From the NCBI GenBank assembly GCA_900095875.1, contig LT608311.1, positions 1,612,001 to 1,676,000 of the forward strand: a stretch of 64,000 bases of DNA. Reading direction: 5' to 3'. Below, one piece after another: positions 34,638 through 43,025 of the stretch (its first letter is position 1; each line of letters opens with the position of its first letter). A program made the position numbers and the translations under genes. The notes beneath the pieces were generated by a model. That model was given only the letters and a program-made list of their open reading frames with translations. It did not search any database and was not told the DNA's origin. The DNA comes from Caecibacter massiliensis. Its GTDB lineage: Bacteria; Bacillota; Negativicutes; Veillonellales; Megasphaeraceae.

Positions 34638-35399
34638 ATGTACAACGACGAATACGCCGCATCGGCTGCCGGTGCGGCAGCGAAAGCCGGCATGCTCCGG
34701 AAGAACCCTCTGGGATATTTCCTTCTCTCGGCACTGGCCGGGGCCTATATCGGCTTTGGTATCCTCTTATCCTTTACGGTAAGCGGCACCCTGGGGGCTA
34801 TGCCGTTCACGAAAATTGCCATGGGCCTGTCCTTTGGCGTCGCCCTGAGTCTGGTCGTCCTTGCCGGGGCAGAACTGTTTACGGGAAATGCCTTCGTCAT
34901 GTTCAACGGCCTTCGTCTTAAAACCGTGACGGCCGGGGACGTGCTGAAGTTGTGGGTCGTCTGCTACCTGGGAAACTGGGCAGGTGCCATCATCCTGTCG
35001 CTGCTCTTTCTGGCGGCGGCCGGTCCGGTCGGGGCGACGGGCAAGGCTCTGGCTGCGGCGGCTGCCATGAAGATGAGCCTGCCGCCACTGGTGCTCTTTG
35101 CCCGGGGCATCCTCTGTAATGTCCTCGTCTGTCTGGCTGTCTGGTGCGGCTTCCGCACGAAAAATGACGTGGCCAAACTCATCATGGTATTCTGGTGTCT
35201 CTACGCCTTCTTTACCTGCGGGTTTGAACACAGCATCGCCAATATGACCGTCCTCACCGTCGGCATGCTGGCTCCCTTCGATGCCGCCGTCAGCCTCAGC
35301 GGCTATGCCTATAACCTGTTTTTCGTTACGCTGGGCAATATCGTCGGCGCCGTCCTGTTCCTGTCTATTCCCTATGGAATCGGGGCGCTGAAAAAATAA
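34638..35399 (+). CDS. FNT-family channel, probably hydrosulfide (HSC-type)
   Basis: 253 residues from ATG 34638. Six hydrophobic helices in the formate/nitrite transporter fold, with LFTGNAFVMFNGL and the broken-helix FFTCGFEHSIANM, which holds the pore histidine. FNT proteins encoded directly after asrABC, first described in Clostridium difficile (FNT3/HSC), export HS-. Ten bases after asrC, so it should vent sulfide made by AsrC. Formate or nitrite transport is the alternative, but the operon argues against it. Confidence 0.88.
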   Translation: MYNDEYAASAAGAAAKAGMLRKNPLGYFLLSALAGAYIGFGILLSFTVSGTLGAMPFTKIAMGLSFGVALSLVVLAGAELFTGNAFVMFNGLRLKTVTAGDVLKLWVVCYLGNWAGAIILSLLFLAAAGPVGATGKALAAAAAMKMSLPPLVLFARGILCNVLVCLAVWCGFRTKNDVAKLIMVFWCLYAFFTCGFEHSIANMTVLTVGMLAPFDAAVSLSGYAYNLFFVTLGNIVGAVLFLSIPYGIGALKK

Positions 35400-35407
35400 A
35401 TTCCTAC

Positions 35408-35435
35408 GGGCAGTACTGTCAGTGCAGTACTGTCC
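35408..35435 (+). terminator. Hairpin after asrABC-FNT
   Basis: GGGCAGTACTG pairs with CAGTACTGTCC, followed by a T-rich tail. May attenuate reading into the next gene. Confidence 0.65.
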
Positions 35436-35504
35436 TGTTTGTTTATATGAACAGACGCTGTGCCTGCCAATGGCCGGACGGTATTCCTGTCTGAAGGAGG
35501 TTTT

Positions 35505-36248
35505 ATGATGAGTACATATTATATTGCCAGTTGTGTCTTTACCTGGCATTATCCGGAGTTGAGCCAGATGATCCAGCAGTATATGACGGCCCATGGCATC
35601 CAGGTCGTGCGCTGCTGTGTGCCCAAATACAAATTGCCCCATTTTACGGGACTCATGCCCGATTCGTACAAAGAACAGTGGCAGGCCCTGCCAGACTCGG
35701 GAGATTTCCAGCCCGGTGATACGGTGTATTCCCTCTGTCACAACTGTTCGGCCATCCTGGAAGAATCGAAACCCGGCGTTATCGTTACCTCACTCTGGGA
35801 ATACATCGCGGCGGACGGATCGTTTCCCTTGCCGGAACTTACGGGCCGGACGATGATCCTTCAGGACTGCTGGCGGGCCTTCGACCGCATGGGGGAACAG
35901 GATGCCGTCCGGACCCTGTTGCAGCGCATGGGCGTTTCGATAACCGAATTGCCGGATAACCGGGAACAGACGAATTTTTGCGGTGTTTCCGTTTTGCGCC
36001 CGGCACCGCCGCGCAACCTGAAACTGGCACCGCAGCGCTTTTCCCGCAATGCCAATGCCCAGGACAAGTTCCGCCCGTATACGCCGGATGAACAGAAACA
36101 GGCCATGAGTGATTATTGCCAGCGCTTTCAGGAAAATGAAGTTGTATCCTATTGTCATTATTGTATGGAAGGGCTGCTTCTGGGAGGGGCCAGGGCGGTC
36201 CATCTGGCAGAGCTGCTGTTCCAGCACCGGGAAGCGTTCCGGATGTAA
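35505..36248 (+). CDS. Cysteine-rich CCG-like protein, unknown role
   Basis: 247 residues from ATG 35505 (GAAGGAGG upstream). I do not recognise a named family. The cysteines fall into two modules: C10...C37-C38...C77-xx-C80 and C121...C158-G...C216-xx-C219. This is the C/CC(G)/CxxC layout of CCG domains, which bind a non-cubane 4Fe-4S cluster or zinc in HdrB-like heterodisulfide reductases. No signal peptide or membrane helix. Placed between the sulfite reductase/channel genes and an ArsR regulator, it could handle a thiol, disulfide or persulfide linked to sulfite reduction. Role is inference. Confidence 0.8.
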   Translation: MMSTYYIASCVFTWHYPELSQMIQQYMTAHGIQVVRCCVPKYKLPHFTGLMPDSYKEQWQALPDSGDFQPGDTVYSLCHNCSAILEESKPGVIVTSLWEYIAADGSFPLPELTGRTMILQDCWRAFDRMGEQDAVRTLLQRMGVSITELPDNREQTNFCGVSVLRPAPPRNLKLAPQRFSRNANAQDKFRPYTPDEQKQAMSDYCQRFQENEVVSYCHYCMEGLLLGGARAVHLAELLFQHREAFRM

Positions 36249-36279
36249 GGGACAGAATATTTGCCATCAGTCGCACGAA

Positions 36280-36325
36280 GAGGAGCGTATCCATACGGTG
36301 TTTTAACAGCAGGGATACGCTCCTC
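36280..36325 (+). terminator. Terminator after the CCG-like gene
   Basis: GAGGAGCGTATCC/GGATACGCTCCTC arms, then a U-rich tail. Confidence 0.75.
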
Positions 36326-36339
36326 CATGTTTCTCTATA

Positions 36340-36368
36340 TTGACAAACGTATTCAACAATAGTACACT
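36340..36368 (+). promoter_or_regulatory. Promoter of the arsR-like gene
   Basis: TTGACA (36340-36345), 17-base spacer, TACACT (36363-36368). The spacer carries ATTCAACAAT, a plausible half-operator for autoregulation. Confidence 0.75.
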
Positions 36369-36421
36369 ACAGATAAAAGAAGTTATAAGTATCAATATCA
36401 TTTATGGCGGAGGCAGTGACT

Positions 36422-36751
36422 ATGGAGTATGGAGAGACAGCGAAATTATTCAAGGCATTGGGTGATGAAAACCGCCTGTATATTCTTTCCATGCTGCAGC
36501 ATGGGGAACGCTGTGCCTGTGTCCTGCTGGAACATGTGAATCTGTCCCAGCCTACCTTATCCCATCATATGAAGATATTGTGCGAAACTCATCTGGTGAC
36601 GAGCCGCAAAGAAGGAAAATGGGTGTATTATTCCCTGAACCGCGTCCGGGCCGGCCGGGCAGAACAGGCACTCAAAGACCTGTTCCAGGAAAAAGAACCC
36701 GTATCCGATGCCGGCCGCTGCCAGACGGAATATCCACCGGAAACAAACTGA
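36422..36751 (+). CDS. ArsR/SmtB-family repressor
   Basis: 109 residues from ATG 36422 (GGAGG nine bases upstream; an ATG at 36404 is less well placed). Winged helix: KLFKALGDENRLYILSMLQHGERCACVLLEHVNLSQPTLSHHMKIL. The cysteine pair in ERCACVLLE matches the arsenite-sensing ELCVCDL-type site in alpha-3. It should release DNA on binding As(III)/Sb(III) or react to persulfide/thiol stress, as some ArsR proteins do. No arsenic-efflux gene adjoins it, so sulfur sensing for the adjacent asr group is an open alternative. Confidence 0.9.
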   Translation: MEYGETAKLFKALGDENRLYILSMLQHGERCACVLLEHVNLSQPTLSHHMKILCETHLVTSRKEGKWVYYSLNRVRAGRAEQALKDLFQEKEPVSDAGRCQTEYPPETN

Positions 36752-36756
36752 AAACG

Positions 36757-36810
36757 CCAAACCTCAGACCTCAAACATCAAACCCAAACGTCAGACTTCA
36801 AACATCAAAC
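36757..36810. repeat. Heptamer repeat array A
   Basis: About seven degenerate 7-base units of the type CAAACAT/CAGACCT (complement: GTTTGATG/TTTGAAG). It starts six bases after the arsR stop and ends at the terminator stem. Confidence 0.75.
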
Positions 36811-36854
36811 AAAGGCTGTCCCATCGTGCTTTTTTGCACAGTGGGGCAGCCTTT
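36811..36854. terminator. Bidirectional terminator between arsR and crp/fnr
   Basis: AAAGGCTGTCCCA/TGGGGCAGCCTTT arms with T-rich and A-rich flanks serve the convergent genes. Confidence 0.8.
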
Positions 36855-36859
36855 GTTTG

Positions 36860-37519
36860 TTATAAAAGAGTAAATGTATTTTTTTCGAAATCGATCCGGC
36901 CTTCCTGTTTCATCCGAGCCAGCTCCCGGGCGACCGCCGTGCGGTCGGCGCAGAGATAGTCGGCCAGCTGGGTGCGGCTCAGGGGCAGTTCGAAGGTACG
37001 GCTTTCCTGGCGCTCTGCCTGAAAAGACAGATAGGTCAGGATTTTGCGGCGCAGCGTTTTTTTGGAAACGATTTCCAGTTTTTCCATGAGCCGGGCATTT
37101 TTATCGGATACCATGCGCAGCATATTTTCGATGAGCTGATAGTGGAACGGGCAGGAGTTCTGGCAGGTATGGATGACCTTGCGGAAGGGCAGCGCCAGAA
37201 TGCGGGTTTCACGGACGGCCTGGAAGGTGGCAGACGAGTGCAGGTTGGTCCCGCAGGCGAAGGTTTCGCCAAACAACTCGCCCGGCCCCATGGCAGACAG
37301 GATGGCCGTATCGCCCCAGGCGTCTTCGTGGATCATATGGATCCGCCCTTTAAGGATGATGCCGACATAGGGGACTTCATCCCGGGCCAGAATGGGGAAT
37401 TCTCCCTTATGCAGTGTCTGGAAGCGGCCGCCGATGCATTGCAGCATGGCCTGCAGGTTGTCTGTGTGGATTCCGGAAAACAGAGACAGGTGGGACAGCA
37501 TTTCATAATCGGGACGCAT
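36860..37519 (-). CDS. Crp/Fnr-family transcriptional regulator
   Basis: 219 residues from ATG 37519. N-terminal cyclic-nucleotide-binding fold (about 15-130, GELFGETFACG at the loop) and a C-terminal HTH (LSRTQLADYLCADRTAVARELARMKQEG). It lacks the N-terminal cysteine cluster of oxygen-sensing FNR; scattered cysteines and the fold resemble regulators of anaerobic respiration or heme/NO response. It starts five bases after hemL, so it is co-transcribed with hemA-hemL and may respond to or control tetrapyrrole supply. Confidence 0.9.
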   Translation of the reverse strand: MRPDYEMLSHLSLFSGIHTDNLQAMLQCIGGRFQTLHKGEFPILARDEVPYVGIILKGRIHMIHEDAWGDTAILSAMGPGELFGETFACGTNLHSSATFQAVRETRILALPFRKVIHTCQNSCPFHYQLIENMLRMVSDKNARLMEKLEIVSKKTLRRKILTYLSFQAERQESRTFELPLSRTQLADYLCADRTAVARELARMKQEGRIDFEKNTFTLL

Positions 37520-37524
37520 GGCGA

Positions 37525-38835
37525 TCACCTGCTTTGACGATACGATGCGACAGCGGCAAAGGCCGTGCCGGCGGCTTCAATGGTCCGTCTGATGTCGTCA
37601 TCGGTGTGGGCGCCGGAGACGAAACACGTTTCAAACTGGGACGGCGGCAGGTAGATACCCTGTTCCAGCATGGATTGGAAATAGACGGCAAAGGCGTCCT
37701 GGTCGGCGGCAGACGAGTCGGCGAAATTCTTCACATCTTTGTCGGTGAAAAACAGGCTGAACATGGAACCGGACTGGTGTACGCAGACGGCTACGCCCGC
37801 TTCGGCCGCTTTCTGACGCAGACCTTCCGTAAGGGTCGTCGTATGGGCCGTTACCCGCACCGTGTAAGACGGATCTTCCGTGATGATGCGCAGCGTTTCG
37901 ATGCCGGCTGTCATGGCCAGGGGGTTGCCCGAAAGGGTCCCGGCCTGATAGATGGGGCCGGCCGGGGAGACGCAGTCCATGAGATAGGCTTTGCCGCCAT
38001 AGGCCGCTGCCGGCAGGCCGCCGCCGATGATTTTGCCGAGACAGGTCATGTCCGGCGTAATGCCATAATAGGCCTGGGCACCGTGGAGGGCCGTACGGAA
38101 TCCGCACATGACTTCATCGAAAATGAGAATCGCGCCGTGGGCCTGGGTCTGGCTGCGCAGGGCCTGCAGGAACGATTCCTCCGGCAGGACCAGCCCCATA
38201 TTGCCGGCAACGGGTTCGACGATGACGGCGGCGATGTCGTTGCCGAAACCGTCCATGATGCGGTTGAAGGATTTACTGTCGTTATAGGGAAGGGTAATGG
38301 TGTCGGCAGCCGTCGCAGCGGGAACGCCGGGGCTGTCGGGCTGGCCGAAGGTGGCGGCACCACTGCCGGCGCTGACCAGGAGACTGTCGGCATGGCCGTG
38401 ATAACATCCCTGGAATTTGATGATTTTATCGCGGCCCGTAAAACCGCGGGCGACGCGCAGGGCGCTCATGGTGGCTTCCGTGCCGGAATTGACCATGCGC
38501 AGCTTTTCGATAGAGGGATAGATGCTCTTGATAAGGCGGGCAATTTCCGATTCGAGCAGGGTCGGCGCGCCATAGCTCGTGCCGCGGGCCGCCGCTTCCT
38601 GCAGGGCCTTGACGACGCGGGGATGGGCGTGGCCGGCGATCATGGGACCCCACGAACCGACGTAATCGATATAGGTGTTGCCGTCGATATCGGTGATGGA
38701 AGATCCTTTGGCCGAGGCGATAAATGGCGGTGTGCAGCGGACGCGTCCGTACGAACGGACGGGGCTGTTGACGCCGCCGGGCATGAGGGACTGGGCGTCC
38801 TTAAATGCAGCTTGGGAATGAGTCAGTGTGAGCAT
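37525..38835 (-). CDS. hemL: Glutamate-1-semialdehyde 2,1-aminomutase
   Basis: 436 residues. PLP enzyme that turns glutamate-1-semialdehyde into 5-aminolevulinate. Seen: DAQSLMPGGVNSPVRSYG at the N-terminus, FQGCYHGHADSLLV, IFDEVMCGFR and the PLP lysine in LGKIIGGGLPAAAYGG. Directly follows hemA (21 bases), forming the C5 pathway for ALA. Confidence 0.97.
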   Translation of the reverse strand: MLTLTHSQAAFKDAQSLMPGGVNSPVRSYGRVRCTPPFIASAKGSSITDIDGNTYIDYVGSWGPMIAGHAHPRVVKALQEAAARGTSYGAPTLLESEIARLIKSIYPSIEKLRMVNSGTEATMSALRVARGFTGRDKIIKFQGCYHGHADSLLVSAGSGAATFGQPDSPGVPAATAADTITLPYNDSKSFNRIMDGFGNDIAAVIVEPVAGNMGLVLPEESFLQALRSQTQAHGAILIFDEVMCGFRTALHGAQAYYGITPDMTCLGKIIGGGLPAAAYGGKAYLMDCVSPAGPIYQAGTLSGNPLAMTAGIETLRIITEDPSYTVRVTAHTTTLTEGLRQKAAEAGVAVCVHQSGSMFSLFFTDKDVKNFADSSAADQDAFAVYFQSMLEQGIYLPPSQFETCFVSGAHTDDDIRRTIEAAGTAFAAVASYRQSR

Positions 38836-38856
38836 GGATACATCCTCCTTGATCGG

Positions 38857-40113
38857 TTACAGTTTGAAGAAATCGGAAAGAGAGCGGACCGTTTCTTCTT
38901 CTTTATCGGTCCGGGCCGCGCCGACGGTCTGCATCATGGGATCGCGCAGGAGTTTGCGTACGATCATGTGGGTCATATTTTCGATGATGCGGTACTGTTC
39001 GTCTGTCAGGCCCGGTAATTTGTTCATGGCCCGGCGGAATTCCCGCTTCCGGGCCTGTTCTGCTTTTTCCGACAGGCGCAGGAGAGCCGGCCGTACGGGA
39101 AGGTAGCGGAAGCGCTGCAGCAGTTCCTCTGTCTCTTCCTGGACAATCGTTCCGGCCAGGGCGGCTTCGCGCTGCCGTGATTGTTCATTTTCCGCCACCG
39201 TCGTCGTCAGGTCGTCGATATTATACAGGGAAATGCCGGGAAGATCTGCGGCAGACGGCTCGATATCCCGGGGAACGGCGATATCGATGAGAAGCAGCGG
39301 ACGCCCCTTGCGGGCCTTCATGATGGCGGCCAGTCGTTCTTCCGTCAGGACGTAGTGGGGCGCTCCCGTAGAAGTGACGATGATATCGGCCCGGGCAGCA
39401 GCCTCATTGCCCTTCTGGTAATGGACGGCCGTGCCGGAAAGAAGGGAGGCCAGCTTCTGTGCCCGTTCGATATGGCGGTTGACGATATACAGTTTTTTCA
39501 GACCTTTGCCTAAAAAATTGCGGGCCGCCAGTTCCGCCATCTGACCGGCGCCGAAGAGGAGCAGTGTCTTTCCGGTGACGTCTCCCAGGAGATGTTCTGC
39601 CAGCTGGACGGCAGCATAACTGACGGAAACGGCGTTGTAGGCGATGTGCGTATCCGTCCGGACCCGTTTGCCTGTGGCGATGGCCTGATGGAACAGGAGG
39701 TTTAGGACGATTCCCGTGGCACCGCAGTCATGGGCCAGCAGATAGGCCTGCTTGACCTGACTGAGAATCTGGCCCTCGCCGATGATCTGGGAATCGAGGC
39801 TGGAAGCGACACGCAACAGGTGGACGATGCAGTCCCGCCCGGTATAGGTATAGAAATAGTCTGGCCGGATTTCCGGTTTACCGTTCAGCAGGGAAAGAAA
39901 GAAATCCTGCAGCACGCGGGCCGGCGTGCCTTCGGGACAGACGGCATAGATTTCACTGCGGTTGCACGTCGAGAGGATGACCGCTTCATGTATTGTTTGA
40001 TACTGTCCGCTCTGCGACAAGGCCGTGCGGATGCGTTCCGGCGGCACAGAGAACTGTTCACGTACGGAAACGGGGACCGTCTTGTGATTCAGGCCCCAGA
40101 CGAATAATTCCAT
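38857..40113 (-). CDS. hemA: Glutamyl-tRNA reductase
   Basis: 418 residues. Reduces glutamyl-tRNA to glutamate-1-semialdehyde with NADPH. Seen: GLNHKTVPVSVRE, the catalytic cysteine in VILSTCNRSEIYAV, LLRVASSLDSQIIGEGQILSQVKQAY, and the NADPH site LLFGAGQMAELAARNFLGKG. First committed enzyme of tetrapyrrole synthesis; the remaining siroheme genes lie at 45.8-50 kb. Confidence 0.97.
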   Translation of the reverse strand: MELFVWGLNHKTVPVSVREQFSVPPERIRTALSQSGQYQTIHEAVILSTCNRSEIYAVCPEGTPARVLQDFFLSLLNGKPEIRPDYFYTYTGRDCIVHLLRVASSLDSQIIGEGQILSQVKQAYLLAHDCGATGIVLNLLFHQAIATGKRVRTDTHIAYNAVSVSYAAVQLAEHLLGDVTGKTLLLFGAGQMAELAARNFLGKGLKKLYIVNRHIERAQKLASLLSGTAVHYQKGNEAAARADIIVTSTGAPHYVLTEERLAAIMKARKGRPLLLIDIAVPRDIEPSAADLPGISLYNIDDLTTTVAENEQSRQREAALAGTIVQEETEELLQRFRYLPVRPALLRLSEKAEQARKREFRRAMNKLPGLTDEQYRIIENMTHMIVRKLLRDPMMQTVGAARTDKEEETVRSLSDFFKL

Positions 40114-40190
40114 AATAATCTCCTTATAGTTGTTCTTGTTATTAGTGTAGTCAATTCTTTATAACAATACAAGAGGAAAATAGAAAATGA

Positions 40191-40229
40191 GGCGGCCCTG
40201 ATAAGCGTTAGTTGCTTAATGGAGCCGCC
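40191..40229 (-). terminator. Terminator downstream of cysK
   Basis: GGCGGC/GCCGCC stem with a T-rich tail on the minus strand. It lies between cysK and hemA. Confidence 0.65.
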
Positions 40230-40236
40230 TTTTTTT

Positions 40237-40256
40237 GTTTGATGTCTGATGTTGGG
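40237..40256. repeat. Heptamer repeat array B
   Basis: About three units GTTTGAT-GTCTGAT-GTTGGG, directly abutting the cysK stop codon (40257-40259) and next to its terminator. Confidence 0.6.
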
Positions 40257-41189
40257 TTAGCGCAAAAATCCGGGGATAGTCAGGTAACGGTTTCCCGAGT
40301 CGGGGAGGAGGGTGACGATAGTTTTTCCGCGATATGCTTCCTGCCGGGCATACGAAACGGCGGCAGCCAGGGCGGCTCCGCCGGAAATACCGGTCAGGAT
40401 GCCTTCCGTGCGGGCGAACTGCCGGGCAGCCGTGAAAGCTTCTTCTGTGGTGATAGTCTTTATGTCATCGTATACGTGCGTATCCAGCGTGTCGGGAATA
40501 AAATTGGCGCCGATACCCTGGAGCATGTGCGGACCGGCATGACCTTCCGAGAGCAGGGGCGAGTCAGCCGGTTCGATGGCGACGATGCGCACCGACGGGA
40601 TGGTGCGTTTTAAATAATGACCGATGCCGCTCAGAGTACCGCCCGTGCCGACACCGGCGAGGAACAGGTCGATCTGTCCGTCCGTGTCATCGTATAATTC
40701 CGGCCCCGTCGTTTCTTCGTGGATCCTGGGATTGACGGGATTGGTAAACTGGCCGGGAATGAAGGAGTGGGGAATTTCCCGGGCCAGTTCCTGTGCTTTT
40801 TCAATCGAACCGGTCATGCCCTTATACCCTTCGGTCAGGACGATTTCCGCACCGTAAGCGGCCATGAGGTTCCGCCGTTCGATGCTCATCGTATCGGGCA
40901 TGACGAAGATGGCCCGGTATCCTTTGGCGGCAGCGGCAGCAGCCAGGCCTATGCCCGTATTGCCGCTGGTCGGTTCGATGAGGACCGAGTCCGCCTGGAG
41001 GATGCCCTGGTGTTCGGCGTCTTCAATCATGGCCAGGGCGACCCGGTCTTTGACGCTGCCGGCGGGATTCAGGTATTCCAGTTTAACGAGAAGGCGGGCT
41101 GCCAGATGGTGGCTGTCGTTGAAGCGGACCGGTTCCAGAAGGGGCGTATGACCGACGAGGCCGGTCATGCCAGTGTACACTTTTTTCAT
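40257..41189 (-). CDS. cysK: Cysteine synthase, PLP-dependent
   Basis: 310 residues. Joins O-acetylserine and sulfide (or, in CysM/CysO systems, a protein thiocarboxylate) to make cysteine. Seen: PLP lysine in NPAGSVKDRVALAMIE, EPTSGNTGIGLAAAAAAKGY, phosphate loop GVGTGGTLSGIG. Divergently transcribed from the sulfur-carrier operon and sharing a palindromic operator with it, which ties it to that operon's product. CysK and CysM types cannot be separated with confidence here. Confidence 0.94.
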   Translation of the reverse strand: MKKVYTGMTGLVGHTPLLEPVRFNDSHHLAARLLVKLEYLNPAGSVKDRVALAMIEDAEHQGILQADSVLIEPTSGNTGIGLAAAAAAKGYRAIFVMPDTMSIERRNLMAAYGAEIVLTEGYKGMTGSIEKAQELAREIPHSFIPGQFTNPVNPRIHEETTGPELYDDTDGQIDLFLAGVGTGGTLSGIGHYLKRTIPSVRIVAIEPADSPLLSEGHAGPHMLQGIGANFIPDTLDTHVYDDIKTITTEEAFTAARQFARTEGILTGISGGAALAAAVSYARQEAYRGKTIVTLLPDSGNRYLTIPGFLR

Positions 41190-41245
41190 AGTATTATGTT
41201 CTCCTTTTAAAATATATAAATTTGGTAATGATTTGGATAATCCCT

Positions 41246-41273
41246 ATTATATACTGTATTTATTTCATGTCAA
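41246..41273 (-). promoter_or_regulatory. cysK promoter
   Basis: On the minus strand: TTGACA (41273-41268), 16-base spacer, TATAAT (41251-41246). Confidence 0.75.
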
Positions 41274-41277
41274 ATTA

Positions 41278-41294
41278 TTAGAATTAAATTCTAA
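41278..41294. promoter_or_regulatory. Shared palindromic operator TTAGAATT-A-AATTCTAA
   Basis: A perfect 8-1-8 palindrome lying five bases upstream of the cysK -35 and 29 bases upstream of the divergent -35. Its AT-rich GAATT/AATTC form recalls binding sites of Rrf2-type cysteine regulators such as CymR. Likely co-regulates cysteine synthase and the sulfur-carrier operon. Confidence 0.6.
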
Positions 41295-41322
41295 AATTTT
41301 TATTTCAAAGAACTGTAATCTC

Positions 41323-41351
41323 TTGACAGACGAAATATAAAAGTGTACTAT
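41323..41351 (+). promoter_or_regulatory. Promoter of the sulfur-carrier operon
   Basis: TTGACA (41323-41328), 17-base spacer, TACTAT (41346-41351). It leaves a leader of about 135 bases before ATG 41495, with short repeats of GGGAGNT(C/G) and possible hairpins but no recognised riboswitch. Confidence 0.75.
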
Positions 41352-41494
41352 TTGCGTAAACATTGCAATGCTTCTATGTACTCGTATTTCCTGACATCGA
41401 AACGGTGAGGGAGATCGAAAGGGAGCTGTCCGCCTGGTGACGGGACTGTCTCTTGTTCCATCATTTCATGTTTTTTATGTTAGAGGTGATATGT

Positions 41495-42973
41495 ATGACC
41501 GATACTTCAATACCTGCACGGAGCCGTTCGGCTTTTCTTGCCAGTGAAGACTGGTGGGCCGTGTGGCTGGGATTATTCATTTTTGCCCTCGGTGCCGGAC
41601 GCATCGGGGATGTCGATCTTCTGGGATGGGTTCCCAAATTCGGCGTCTGGATGGATCCGGTCAAAGCCGTGGCGGCCAATTCCCCGGCCTTTTCCTGGCT
41701 CGGCGGTGCCGGAACTGTCATCGCCGCCTATTTCTTTGTCCTCCTTCTTACGACTATAGGCGCCTGGTTCATGGGCGCACGGATCAAACGGTTCATAGCC
41801 AGCTTTTCTATCCTGTACTGGCTCACTATCGGAGCCAATATACTCGGCAACTATGCATATCTGGCAGCGACGCCGGATAAACGGGCGGCTTTTCACATCA
41901 CCTGGTCTCTGAGCCTGGGTGAACTGGGATTCGTCTTTGCCCTTGTGGCAGGACTCATCATCGGAAATTTCTTTCCGTCGGCGGCCCGCTTCCTCTCGGT
42001 AGCAGCCAGACCGGAATGGTATATCAAGACGGGCATTGTCATCCTCGGTGCCAACATCGGCATTCAGGCCATCAGTGCCATGAGCCTGGCCGGGACGGTC
42101 ATCGTCCGCGGCCTGTGCGCCGTCGTCGAAGCCTACCTCATTTACTGGCCTGTCGTCTATATCATCGCCCGCAAGTTCTTCCATTTCACACCGGAATGGG
42201 CGGCCCCCATGGCCTCCGGCATTTCCATCTGTGGCGTCGCCGCTGCCATTGCCACAGGCAGTGCCATCCGGGCACGGCAGATCATCCCGGCTATACTGGC
42301 TTCGGTCATTATCGTATTCGTCGCCGTGGAACTGCTGATCCTGCCCTTCGCCGCCGCCTTCTTTCTCTCCGGTGAACCGATGGTAGCCGGCTCCTGGCTG
42401 GGACTGGTCGTCAAGAGCGATGGCGGTGCCGTCGCATCGGGAGCCATCGCTGATTCGCTCATCCGCAGTCAGGTACTGGAACAGACGGGGATAGCCTATC
42501 AGGAAGGGTGGATTCTCATGGCGACGACGACAGCCAAAGTCTTCATCGATATCTTCATCGGCGTCTGGTCCTTTATCCTGGCCGTCGTATGGTCGGTCTG
42601 GCACCTGAGCAGCCGCGACGGCGTGAGCCGTCCTGCCGGCAGCGTTTCCAAACGGGAAATCTGGGACCGGTTCCCAAAATTCATCATCGGCTTCGTCGGA
42701 CTCCTGGCGGTGGTCTTTTTCTCCGGACTCGTCCGTCCCGACCTGATTGCGGGACTCAAAGCCGGTGCCGGACAGGCTAATCTCATCCGGACAATCTTTT
42801 TCGGCCTCTGCTTTTTCTCCATCGGACTAGTGACCAATGTCCGCAAATTATGGCATGCCGGCCTGGGACGCGTGACCGGTGTCTATGCCGTAGCGCTCCT
42901 GGGATTCATCATCTGGGTCGGCCTCGGTATTTCCTGGCTCTTTTATCAGGGCATCGTCCCGCCGGCCATATAA
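41495..42973 (+). CDS. YeiH-family putative sulfate/sulfite exporter
   Basis: 492 residues from ATG 41495 (GAGGTGAT upstream). Polytopic membrane protein of the YeiH family (PF03601), longer than the usual 340 because of an extra N-terminal helical part. Typical blocks: GLIIGNFFP, KTGIVILGANIG, SGISICGVAAAIATGSAIRAR and SDGGAVASGAIADSLI. Members are regulated with cysteine metabolism and are predicted to move sulfate, sulfite or related anions; direction is not proven. As first gene of a sulfite-reduction operon it may bring in, or vent, sulfite or a sulfonate. Confidence 0.85.
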   Translation: MTDTSIPARSRSAFLASEDWWAVWLGLFIFALGAGRIGDVDLLGWVPKFGVWMDPVKAVAANSPAFSWLGGAGTVIAAYFFVLLLTTIGAWFMGARIKRFIASFSILYWLTIGANILGNYAYLAATPDKRAAFHITWSLSLGELGFVFALVAGLIIGNFFPSAARFLSVAARPEWYIKTGIVILGANIGIQAISAMSLAGTVIVRGLCAVVEAYLIYWPVVYIIARKFFHFTPEWAAPMASGISICGVAAAIATGSAIRARQIIPAILASVIIVFVAVELLILPFAAAFFLSGEPMVAGSWLGLVVKSDGGAVASGAIADSLIRSQVLEQTGIAYQEGWILMATTTAKVFIDIFIGVWSFILAVVWSVWHLSSRDGVSRPAGSVSKREIWDRFPKFIIGFVGLLAVVFFSGLVRPDLIAGLKAGAGQANLIRTIFFGLCFFSIGLVTNVRKLWHAGLGRVTGVYAVALLGFIIWVGLGISWLFYQGIVPPAI

Positions 42974-43025
42974 CATATAAGTACAATAAATAGGAATAGT
43001 TATCGTATGAAAGGTGTGATCATCT

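Noticed and set aside
31689-34693. Minus-strand long frames opposite asrABC
   Set aside because: Antisense to three overlapping genes with full cofactor motifs; no independent support.
34638-35399. Formate or nitrite transporter (FocA/NirC)
   Set aside because: Same fold, but no formate or nitrite genes adjoin it and FNT proteins directly after asrABC are hydrosulfide channels.
36757-36810. CRISPR array
   Set aside because: Units are 7 bases with no spacers, and no cas genes are in the window.
37414-39018. 534-codon plus-strand frame opposite hemL
   Set aside because: It is the mirror of hemL/crp codon bias; no start signal and no family motifs, while hemL on the other strand is complete.
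41352-41494. SAM (S-box) riboswitch in the sulfur operon leader
   Set aside because: The conserved S-box core sequences are absent; only weak hairpins are seen.
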